A stretch of DNA of 64,000 nucleotides. It comes from Bacteroidales bacterium. Lineage in GTDB: Bacteria > Bacteroidota > Bacteroidia > Bacteroidales > VadinHA17. The stretch lies in the NCBI GenBank assembly GCA_025454795.1, contig JALONT010000005.1, positions 1 through 64,000 on the forward strand. The letters run 5' to 3'. The translations under genes and the position numbers were made by a program. The number at the start of each line of letters is the position of its first letter. Positions within the stretch are counted from its first letter, which is position 1. The notes below the pieces were generated by a model. It was not told where the DNA came from. It worked only from the letters and a program-made list of their open reading frames with translations, and made no database searches. Of this stretch, positions 44,069-52,139 are shown one piece after another.

Positions 44069-44827
44069 ATGAGAAAAAAAATCGTTGCAGGTAACTGGAA
44101 AATGAATATGAGTCTTGAGGAAGGACTAAGATTTGCAAGGTCTGTTGATCAGTATTTCAGGGAAAAACCTGCAGGAAAAGCTGAGGTGATACTGTGTACA
44201 CCTTTTATTCACCTCCCCGGTGTTGCTGAGATTGTTAAGAGCGGAAAGGTTGCTCTCGGAGCACAGAACTGTGCTTCAGAAGCTTCAGGTGCATATACCG
44301 GTGAAGTTTCAGCATTCATGATAAAAAGTACAGGTGCTCAATATGTTATAATCGGACACTCTGAAAGAAGATCATATTATAATGAGAACGACAAGCTGCT
44401 CAATAAAAAAACTGTTTTGGCTCTTAACAGCGGATTAAAAGCGATCTTCTGCTTCGGGGAAGTAAAAGAAGAGAGAGAAGCCGGAACACATTTTATTATT
44501 GTCAAACGACAGCTTGATGAAGGATTATTCACACTTCCTGTGGAAGAAATGAACAAAATTGTCATTGCTTACGAGCCTGTATGGGCAATAGGAACAGGTC
44601 TTACCGCAACGCCAGAGCAGGCTCAGGAGATGCACCAATATATAAGGGGACTGGTGAAAGAGAAGTACGGAAATGATTGCGCAAAACAGATGCCAATACT
44701 TTATGGTGGAAGTTGTAAGCCTTCGAATGCCGCTGAACTCTTTTCAAAACCTGATGTTGACGGAGGTCTTATCGGTGGTGCATCATTGAAAAAAGAGGAT
44801 TTTATTGCAATAGTTGAAGCAGTATAG
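44069..44827 (+). CDS. tpiA: Triosephosphate isomerase
   Basis: This 252-residue glycolytic enzyme has Lys11 in GNWKMN, the catalytic His in IIGHSERR and the catalytic Glu in [24 protein letters not shown] and GLIGGASL form the phosphate site. The length and motifs are normal. Confidence 0.96.
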   Translation: MRKKIVAGNWKMNMSLEEGLRFARSVDQYFREKPAGKAEVILCTPFIHLPGVAEIVKSGKVALGAQNCASEASGAYTGEVSAFMIKSTGAQYVIIGHSERRSYYNENDKLLNKKTVLALNSGLKAIFCFGEVKEEREAGTHFIIVKRQLDEGLFTLPVEEMNKIVIAYEPVWAIGTGLTATPEQAQEMHQYIRGLVKEKYGNDCAKQMPILYGGSCKPSNAAELFSKPDVDGGLIGGASLKKEDFIAIVEAV

Positions 44828-44853
44828 CACTATTTTCCGGATGAAACATTTAG

Positions 44854-44893
44854 TTACACAGAGAACCACAGAGCAGGCACAGAGAACCACAGA
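44854..44893. repeat. Degenerate word repeat, CACAGAGAACCA
   Basis: Two copies of CACAGAGAACCACAGA-like sequence are separated by GCAGG. The same words occur in both orientations at 58788-58907. It lies between tpiA and the giant exported protein. Confidence 0.6.
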
Positions 44894-44983
44894 TACTTGA
44901 ATCTGTGTACCTTTGTACCCGCCTGAAAGAAGTGATGGCCTCTGCGCAACTCCGCGTTGAAAAATAAACAAATCTCAGATTTC

Positions 44984-47900
44984 ATGTTAAAAAAACTGGT
45001 CTTTCTGAGTCTGATTACCGGGTTAATTTCACCCCTAAACCTTCTGGCACAGCCAAAATCACCATTCTCAGGTGATCCGGAAAAATTCAGGACAGAGCTG
45101 ACAGCTTTCATGGGTCCAAACCTCAATGATACCCAGAAAGCTAATCTGAATTCTTTCCTTGTAAAATGGGATAGTTCAGCATTCAGCAAAAATAACATGA
45201 TTCGTATCCTGGACGTCACAAGCCAGTTTTATGGTAAAGCCATGAGACCGGTACCCTATTTTAATGATTTCATGACTGCCATGAACATTTTTATCGAGGT
45301 AAAAAGTGGTGATAAATTCATTAATGACTGGCTGTCCGGATTAAGCGAGATTACATTCAGTCCCAGATTTACTAATGAGATCATCGGTAAATATATAAGG
45401 AATATAAGTACAATAGTAAAGAACAATATCCTGGGTGAATCAGCATCGGTCAGGTGGAAAGTTAAAAACACCAATCTTCAGTTTATACATGACACTGTTT
45501 TTTCTGTAATTATCAAGAATGCCACGATCACATGTTATTCACAAAAAGACAGTACGGAGATATATAACGCATCAGGAATATATTACCCTGATATTCAACA
45601 GTTTCACGGCACAGCAGGAAAAGTGACATGGGAAAAGGCCGGGTATGGAAAAGAGGATGTATTTGCTGAATTTGATAACTATATCATTAATCCTGTAAAG
45701 AACAGTTTCATTGTGGATTCTGCAAGGCTGACACATTATGTGTATTTTAAAACTCCGGTTTACGGGATCCTTAATGATCAGGCTATCAGCTACAGGAATA
45801 AGGAAACTGCGAGTTTCCCCAGATTTGAAACTTACGAAAAGAAATTCATACTTGAGAATATCTACGAAGGAGTAAATTATGAAGGAGGACTCGCTATTGA
45901 AGGAGCAGCCATCAAGGGAACAGGATCAAAAGATGTTCCGGCAAGAATCAGCCTTTTCAGGAACGATACCCTTTACCTTAAGATAAATTCCGGCGAATTT
46001 ATGTTCTCAAAGAACGGTCTGACCTGCGCAGAGGCGTCAATGTCGCTTTACCTTGACAAGGATTCAATCTACCATTCCAATCTTAGCTTTTCATATAATT
46101 CTGCAAACAGGCAGGTAAGCCTTTACAAGGGTAATAATCCGGTATCTAAAAGTCCATATTTCAACTCATTCCATGCCCTGGACATGTATTTTGAACTTCT
46201 CTCCTGGAATATGAATGAATCGAAAATAATTCTTTCAAGGGCAAGGGGAGCTGCACTCGGACAAGCGCTTTTTGAATCTTCTTCATTCTTTGATTCAGAC
46301 TATTTCTTAAGAATGGCAGGAATGGATGACTTTCATCCACTGAACCAGCTTAGAAAATTTGCTGAATGGTACTATTCGGATACATTTCCTGTTGAAGAGT
46401 TTGCCAACTGGCTCAATAAACCTGTTGAAGCAGTTACCAGTCTCTGTATCGACATGGCTAACAAGGGCTTTTTGTTTTATGACCGGAAGTACAATGAGAT
46501 AACTCTTAAAAAGAAAGTTGATGACTTCGTTAACTCATTCGCCAGGAAAAAAGATTATGATGTCCTTAGCATTATGAGCGAGACCAAAGCTCCTCTTGAT
46601 AACGCAGTCCTTGATCTGAATAATTACAAACTGACTGTGAATGGTGTTTCAGGTGTTTACCTCAGTGATTCCCAAAGGGTCGCCCTTTACCCCTATAATC
46701 GTCAACTGGTTATAAGCAAAAACAGGGACCTGCAATTCGATGGTGTCGTTGAAGCAGGACTTTTCACTGTATTCGGCCATAATTTCAGCTTTAGTTATGA
46801 TACTTTCAAAATCAGGCTTCAGAAGATCGATTCAATCAGAATTGCCGTTGAAACTGATAAAAGAGATAATATGGGAAATCCTCTTATTAAAGAGGTCGAC
46901 AACCTCATACAGATGGGGACAGCCGAACTATACATTGATCAGCCAAATAATAAGTCGGGGCTTAAAAGCCTGAAACAATACCCAATAATACATGCGGTAA
47001 CATACTCTTATATCTTTTATGATGATATTGCCGGGCTCGAGGGGGTTTACCCGCAGGAAGATTTTTATTTCAGGGTAGATCCTTTCACCTATGAAAATAT
47101 TGACCACTATACTAACAAGGATATGAACCTGTCCGGAGAATTCCATGCCGGCAATATACTTGAACCCATAAACCAATTCCTTACTATTCAGGAAAATAAC
47201 TCACTCGGATTCAATATGGCAATTCCTGAAGAGGGTATTGAGGTATATGGGACCAGGGGAAAGTTTTACGATAATCTAAGTATGAGCAGCAAAGGGCTTT
47301 TAGGGAAAGGTACTTTGAAGCACCTGACTTCAACAACTGTATCGGAGGAATTTAAATTCTTCCCCGATTCGATGCTGACACAGGCTTCAATATTTAAAAT
47401 TGATAAAGATGGTGCAGGTCTTTACCCGGTACTGATAAGCGAAGATGTCAGCATAAAATGGCTTACTCAGGAGGATGAATGGATGGCTCAGAACAAGGAA
47501 GGCAAGAATTTCAATATGTTTGAAAACGGTACGGTACTTGACGGGAAACTTGCTCTGACACCTACCAGCCTGAAAGGATCAGGAATTGTAAATACAACTG
47601 ATTCAAGGATTACATCAGAAAATTTCAGTTTTACTACCAATTCAATTAAGGCTGATACTTCGGTGTATAACCTTAAATCCCTGTCGACAAGCGGATATTC
47701 TTTCATTGCTGAGAATGCCGCCGCCGATGTCAACTTCGATCTTAAAATGACACGTTTTCATCTGAATACCGGAACTTCAGTAGTAAAATTCCCGGAGATA
47801 CAGTATATCTGTACAATGACTGACTTCACATATAATATGGAAACCAGGGTGCTCGATATGGAACAGAAAGGGAAATCAGGCACTGCACTCCTGCCCCCTG

Positions 47901-49495
47901 ATAAACTTTTAAGACAGAACTTCAAAACCCTCGATAAGCCGACTTTCTTTGCCACTAATGTAATTGGTGATACATTATCATTTTCATCATGGAAGGGTTC
48001 ATATCATCTCAATGAAGAGTATATTGAAGCAGAAAACATAAACTATATTCATATTGCTGATGCTCTTATCCAGCCTGAGAACGGAAAAATAACAATTAAC
48101 AGGCGGGCAAAAATTAAACAGATGGAAAATGCTTTTGTTGCCGTTAACAATCGTCATCTCCTCCATTCTGCAAAGATTGATATTGAATCAACGAAGAGAT
48201 ATTCAGGGAGCGCCATTTATGATTATATTGACGAAAATAAGAAGATCCAGCGGATAAACTTCCCGGAATTATCTGTTGACACTGCAACCACGAATGCCAG
48301 AGGATTTATACCTGTCAGTCAGAATTTTACTCTTAATCCTGCATTTACTTATACTGGTGATGTTACCCTCTATTCAACCAAGGATCTTCTCCTCTTCAGC
48401 GGAGCTGCAGGTATCATACATAATTGCAGCCCGATTAAGAGCTATTCAGTAAAATTCAAAACTTATATAGATCCGAAAAACGTTCTGATCCCTATAAATG
48501 AGAAACCACGGGATCTTAACGACAATATGGTTTTCTCAGGATCCTTTATGAATATCGACTCTATCCATGTCTATCCTGCATTTCTTTCAGCACAGAAATC
48601 ATGGACTGATGTCGGTTTGGTAAATTCAAGAGGATTCCTCTATTATGAAAAAGCAAAAGGAAGATATCTGATCACCTCTATGGAAAAACTTGCTGACCAG
48701 ACTATTCCAGGCGATATGATAGCCTTCGATAAGAATTTCTGCGTATTGTCAGGTGAGGGCAAGCTTAACTTCGGGACAAATTTCGATCTGGTGAAACAGA
48801 CTGGTGCCGGTAAAATAATTCATACTCTTGACTCCGGCGATGTTAATATAGAGGCTGTTTTGGGATTTGACTTCTATTTCTCTCCTGAAGCCCTGAAGAT
48901 AATGAGCGATGAGATAAGGATGATGCCAACCCTTAAAGCGGTGAATCTGAACAGCGAACTGTATAATAAAGGTATGAAGGATCTTATCGGTGTGAAAGCA
49001 GCCAGCCAGATAAAAGAGGACCTCGACCTGTATGGCGCTTTAAGAAACCTTCCCAAAGAGTTCAACTTCGAATTGCTGTTGAATGATGTAAACCTGTACT
49101 GGAATGAATCTTCATCATCATTCAGGTCGAAAGGTATGATCGGTATCGGATTCATCGGAAGCCAGCCTGTGAATGTTTATGTTGATGGATTCATTGAGAT
49201 CCAGCGAAGACGCTCTGGTGATATGTTTGATATCTATCTTAAGGCTGATGAATCGACCTGGTATTATTTCTCCTACATCAGGGGCAATATGATGACCCAG
49301 TCAGGGAATAACAGCTATAACACACTGATTGCCAGTACAAAACTAAATATGAGGAAACATCCTGATTCATCTGTCAGGACACCCTATCTTTATATGATTT
49401 CTGTGGAAGACAGGCTCTCAAGATTTCTCAGGAGAATGACAGAGAGCGAGGTCATTGAGGAACAGCAACCGGATCTTAAAGGGCTTACAAGGTAA
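44984..49495 (+). CDS. Very large exported protein of unknown function
   Basis: About 1503 residues. I chose the ATG at 44984 because it opens a typical signal peptide (MLKKLVFLSLITGLISP...LLAQ). A TTG 27 bp earlier is open but poor. The body has no motif I recognise. It is rich in aromatic-hydrophobic beta-strand alternation and in stretches such as EGVNYEGGLAIEGAAIKGTG. The C-terminus (about 1390-1470) reads GMIGIGFIGSQPVNVYVDGFIEIQRRRSGD. It could be a long beta-helical or bridge-like envelope protein. The end overlaps the convergent phosphoesterase gene by 11 bp. It is probably periplasmic or outer-membrane associated. Confidence 0.8.
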   Translation: MLKKLVFLSLITGLISPLNLLAQPKSPFSGDPEKFRTELTAFMGPNLNDTQKANLNSFLVKWDSSAFSKNNMIRILDVTSQFYGKAMRPVPYFNDFMTAMNIFIEVKSGDKFINDWLSGLSEITFSPRFTNEIIGKYIRNISTIVKNNILGESASVRWKVKNTNLQFIHDTVFSVIIKNATITCYSQKDSTEIYNASGIYYPDIQQFHGTAGKVTWEKAGYGKEDVFAEFDNYIINPVKNSFIVDSARLTHYVYFKTPVYGILNDQAISYRNKETASFPRFETYEKKFILENIYEGVNYEGGLAIEGAAIKGTGSKDVPARISLFRNDTLYLKINSGEFMFSKNGLTCAEASMSLYLDKDSIYHSNLSFSYNSANRQVSLYKGNNPVSKSPYFNSFHALDMYFELLSWNMNESKIILSRARGAALGQALFESSSFFDSDYFLRMAGMDDFHPLNQLRKFAEWYYSDTFPVEEFANWLNKPVEAVTSLCIDMANKGFLFYDRKYNEITLKKKVDDFVNSFARKKDYDVLSIMSETKAPLDNAVLDLNNYKLTVNGVSGVYLSDSQRVALYPYNRQLVISKNRDLQFDGVVEAGLFTVFGHNFSFSYDTFKIRLQKIDSIRIAVETDKRDNMGNPLIKEVDNLIQMGTAELYIDQPNNKSGLKSLKQYPIIHAVTYSYIFYDDIAGLEGVYPQEDFYFRVDPFTYENIDHYTNKDMNLSGEFHAGNILEPINQFLTIQENNSLGFNMAIPEEGIEVYGTRGKFYDNLSMSSKGLLGKGTLKHLTSTTVSEEFKFFPDSMLTQASIFKIDKDGAGLYPVLISEDVSIKWLTQEDEWMAQNKEGKNFNMFENGTVLDGKLALTPTSLKGSGIVNTTDSRITSENFSFTTNSIKADTSVYNLKSLSTSGYSFIAENAAADVNFDLKMTRFHLNTGTSVVKFPEIQYICTMTDFTYNMETRVLDMEQKGKSGTALLPPDKLLRQNFKTLDKPTFFATNVIGDTLSFSSWKGSYHLNEEYIEAENINYIHIADALIQPENGKITINRRAKIKQMENAFVAVNNRHLLHSAKIDIESTKRYSGSAIYDYIDENKKIQRINFPELSVDTATTNARGFIPVSQNFTLNPAFTYTGDVTLYSTKDLLLFSGAAGIIHNCSPIKSYSVKFKTYIDPKNVLIPINEKPRDLNDNMVFSGSFMNIDSIHVYPAFLSAQKSWTDVGLVNSRGFLYYEKAKGRYLITSMEKLADQTIPGDMIAFDKNFCVLSGEGKLNFGTNFDLVKQTGAGKIIHTLDSGDVNIEAVLGFDFYFSPEALKIMSDEIRMMPTLKAVNLNSELYNKGMKDLIGVKAASQIKEDLDLYGALRNLPKEFNFELLLNDVNLYWNESSSSFRSKGMIGIGFIGSQPVNVYVDGFIEIQRRRSGDMFDIYLKADESTWYYFSYIRGNMMTQSGNNSYNTLIASTKLNMRKHPDSSVRTPYLYMISVEDRLSRFLRRMTESEVIEEQQPDLKGLTR

Positions 49496-49991
49496 CTTTG
49501 CCTCTCTCACCCAATTCTATTAGTTCCAGATCATGAATATTCATCCCATCGATCTGAAACCTGATAGCTGTCATATACTTATGAAATCCATTATATCCTG
49601 AAGATCCGGGATTTACATAAAGGAATCCCGCTTTTTTATCATACATCACCCTGGTAATATGTGAATGCCCGCAAATGAAAAGGCCGGGGGGCTCATTATA
49701 AATTGCAGGCTTAACCCTGTGATCATAGTGACCCGGAGTACCTCCAATGTGAGTGATCCAGACTTTAACCTCCTCTGCCGTAAAATGCAGGTGTTCTTTG
49801 TAAACCATTCTTACAACAGCATCATCGACATTACCATACACTGCTCTCAGCGGTTTAAATGAGGCAAGGGAATCTGCTGTATCAATATTCCCAATGTCTC
49901 CTGCGTGCCATATCTCATCAACTTCCTTAAAATGTTCAAAGAGACGGGGGTGTATCCATCCATGTGTATCCGAGATGAGGCCAATCTTCAT
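49485..49991 (-). CDS. YfcE/MJ0936-type metallophosphoesterase
   Basis: About 168 residues from the ATG at 49991, which begins MKIGLISDTHGW, the first metal motif. AGDIGN, YGNVDD and CGHSH complete the calcineurin-like phosphodiesterase site. The longer open frame to 50108 would add 39 residues encoded by repeat-like spacer, so I rejected it. Family members cleave phosphodiesters with little specificity. It is cytosolic. Confidence 0.85.
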   Translation of the reverse strand: MKIGLISDTHGWIHPRLFEHFKEVDEIWHAGDIGNIDTADSLASFKPLRAVYGNVDDAVVRMVYKEHLHFTAEEVKVWITHIGGTPGHYDHRVKPAIYNEPPGLFICGHSHITRVMYDKKAGFLYVNPGSSGYNGFHKYMTAIRFQIDGMNIHDLELIELGERGKVTL

Positions 49992-50114
49992 AGTTTTATA
50001 TATATAATCCACACCACCTCGTCCCGACATGATGTAGGGGTACTTCCCGCCAAGACGGTACAGGCTCTGCTCTAAAGAGGAGGAGAAAGTTAAAGTATTA
50101 AATATCATAACTTT

Positions 50115-50136
50115 CCCCTCCTTTTCAAAGGAGGGG
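50115..50136. repeat. Perfect 10-bp stem palindrome CCCCTCCTTT/AAAGGAGGGG
   Basis: A stem of 10 bp with a 2-nt centre is followed by GTCATACCCGAAGGGTCATG, a second near-palindrome. It lies between the divergent phosphoesterase and rsmE genes, so it is a dispersed repeat rather than a terminator. Confidence 0.6.
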
Positions 50137-50224
50137 TGTCATACCCGAAGGGTCATGACGGGGTGGTTAGTTTGACTTCATATACAGCCTAAATGGGCAC
50201 TGTCTCGAAGTATTACAAATTTAC

Positions 50225-50232
50225 TATTTTTG
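50225..50232 (+). promoter_or_regulatory. Candidate -7 box for rsmE
   Basis: TATTTTTG fits TANNTTTG, 17 bp before the rsmE start codon. A -33 TTTG is not seen at the right distance. Confidence 0.4.
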
Positions 50233-50248
50233 TCGAAACAATTTTTTT

Positions 50249-50953
50249 ATGCAGATATTTTACGCTCCGGATATTGACGGTACTTTTTACATACTTGATG
50301 AAAGGGAATCAAAGCATACCATCAGAGTACTGAGAATGAGGGAGGGAGATCCAGTAAAGCTGATCGATGGGAAAGGCAATTTATATGAGGGAGTCATAAA
50401 AGATCCTGATCCGAAAAGATGCCTGGTAAAGGTTGAATCTGTCATTAGAAATTTTGAAAAAAGAAATTACAGGCTTCATATTGCTATCTCCCCGTTAAAA
50501 AATCCTGAACGATTTGAATGGTTTGTCGAGAAAAGCGTCGAGATAGGTATTGATGAGATCACTCCCCTGATATGCAGAAACACCGAGAAACCAGGGATAA
50601 AGACAGAGAGGATCAACAATATTATTATATCAGCAATTAAACAATCGCTGAAGCCGAAGATAACACTGCTGAACAGTGCATGCTCTCTCGGGGAATTTAT
50701 AAATCAGCCTCATGATGGACGGCTGATGATAGCTCATTGCAATGAAAATCATAAGCGGATTGGGATAGCTGAAGCCTGTAAAAAGGGTGAAGATGCTGTT
50801 ATTCTTATTGGTCCCGAAGGTGATTTTTCTGAAGAGGAGATAAAGAGCATATTGAGTAATAATTTTACTCAGATACATCTTGGACCAAGCCGACTGAGAG
50901 CAGAAACGGCAGGCGTTGCCGCCTGCCATTCCATATACTTCATCAATCAATGA
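50249..50953 (+). CDS. rsmE: 16S rRNA (uracil-1498-N3)-methyltransferase
   Basis: This 234-residue SPOUT methyltransferase modifies U1498 of 16S rRNA. HTIRVLRMREGD near residue 24 forms the PUA-like part. The cofactor knot is IGPEGDFSEEEI near residue 188 and LGPSRLRAETA near residue 212. Length and motifs are normal. Its last 7 bp overlap a small convergent gene. Confidence 0.92.
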   Translation: MQIFYAPDIDGTFYILDERESKHTIRVLRMREGDPVKLIDGKGNLYEGVIKDPDPKRCLVKVESVIRNFEKRNYRLHIAISPLKNPERFEWFVEKSVEIGIDEITPLICRNTEKPGIKTERINNIIISAIKQSLKPKITLLNSACSLGEFINQPHDGRLMIAHCNENHKRIGIAEACKKGEDAVILIGPEGDFSEEEIKSILSNNFTQIHLGPSRLRAETAGVAACHSIYFINQ

Positions 50954-51144
50954 CTCTTTCTGATCCTCCCGATCAGTCGGCGTGTCAGCCGTTTTCCAGA
51001 TACAGGTTTTACCTGTTTTAGTAGTTCAATCACATCATAAAATTCTGCATTAAATCCAAAGGCATCCTCAAAAAGGTCAATTTCTTCAGTTTTAATATCA
51101 TGATATGACAAAAAAGGAGTAGTAGTTAATCCCATAGGCACCAT
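50947..51144 (-). CDS. Small protein of unknown function
   Basis: This 65-residue acidic-then-basic peptide has the core EEIDLFEDAFGFNAEF and ends VKPVSGKRLTRRLIGRIRKSH. It has no signal or membrane segment. It starts with ATG. Amino-acid composition looks coding, and the convergent 7-bp overlap with rsmE is typical of compact gene ends. The spacer behind it (51145-51383) holds no other gene that I can see. Confidence 0.5.
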   Translation of the reverse strand: MVPMGLTTTPFLSYHDIKTEEIDLFEDAFGFNAEFYDVIELLKQVKPVSGKRLTRRLIGRIRKSH

Positions 51145-51383
51145 GATTTATATTTTCATAGAAACGCCTGTAGAGATATATTATTGTATATAAAATAAAA
51201 TATTGAGATATTTTTAACCTGTCTTTCAATTTTGGGTTTTGCCCTGTCCTGAAGTCTTAACGCTTCGCTGTCTTTTAACTTAAATTACTCCCGGACAGAC
51301 TGCAGGGTGTAAAGACCTTAAGACAACTACACCCGCCTGGTGGAATAAACGCCGGGCGCGAAACAGGTCAAAGGTGGATATTT

Positions 51384-51971
51384 TTAATTCAGGGTCAGAC
51401 TTATTTTCTTCTCCTCCATTATTTTCCGCATATTGATAAGGGCATATCTCATGCGTCCGAGAGCTGTATTGATACTTACATCTGTGATTTCGGCAATCTC
51501 CTTGAAGCTCAGTCCTGAGTAATGGCGAAGTATTACAACTTCGCGTTGATCTTCAGGCAGGAGACTGATCATCTTTCTCACGTCTTTCTGGATCTGCCTC
51601 TTTATCATATCATCTTCAATGGTAGAATCGGCAAATTTCTTCGAATTGAACAGGTCAGATTCATAGTCATCGTTGGATATGGTATTCATCTGTTTAATCC
51701 TTCGGAAATGATCAATAATGAGATTATGCGCAATCCGCATCACCCAGGAGATGAATTTACCGTTATCCTGGTACTTGCCGGCCTTGACAGACTGGATCAC
51801 CTTCATGAAAGTATCCTGAAAGAGATCTTCAGCAAGAGCCTGATCTCGTATATATAAGCTTATATAAGTAAAAACCTTATTCTTATGTCGGTGGATTAAT
51901 TGCTCAAAGCAGGGCTGCTCGCCTTTTATGAACCTCTGAATCAGTTCATAATCGGGAATCATCTTATTCAT
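51384..51971 (-). CDS. ECF-type RNA polymerase sigma factor
   Basis: This 195-residue sigma-70-family protein has region 2 (AEDLFQDTFMKVIQ near residue 46, then FISWVMRIAHNLIIDHFRR) and region 4 (LPEDQREVVILRHYSGLSF, then EIAEITDVSINTALGRMRYAL). No anti-sigma gene is adjacent; the divergent neighbour is uvrA. The target promoters cannot be predicted from this window. Confidence 0.9.
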   Translation of the reverse strand: MNKMIPDYELIQRFIKGEQPCFEQLIHRHKNKVFTYISLYIRDQALAEDLFQDTFMKVIQSVKAGKYQDNGKFISWVMRIAHNLIIDHFRRIKQMNTISNDDYESDLFNSKKFADSTIEDDMIKRQIQKDVRKMISLLPEDQREVVILRHYSGLSFKEIAEITDVSINTALGRMRYALINMRKIMEEKKISLTLN

Positions 51972-52055
51972 AGCTCACTCTTTTAGTTAACAAGAGTAGA
52001 GTTGTTTTATAGGCACTCCTCCTTATTTAGATATTGAACGTAACTCCAAAGAAAA

Positions 52056-52063
52056 CAAATTTA
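52056..52063 (-). promoter_or_regulatory. Candidate -7 box for the sigma factor gene
   Basis: The minus strand reads TAAATTTG (TANNTTTG), 84 bp before the start codon. In the same divergent spacer the plus strand reads TACTTTTG at 52080-52087, 53 bp before uvrA. Both lack a clear -33 element. Confidence 0.35.
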
Positions 52064-52139
52064 TTTAATTTGAAAGTATTACTTTTGAATTTTAACTCGA
52101 TTTTAACTAAAAATTTACACGAACGACCGGAAATAAGTG

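Noticed and set aside
49992-50108. N-terminal extension of the metallophosphoesterase
   Set aside because: The fold begins at the internal ATG (MKIGLISDTHG); the upstream part reads through spacer near the palindrome cluster.
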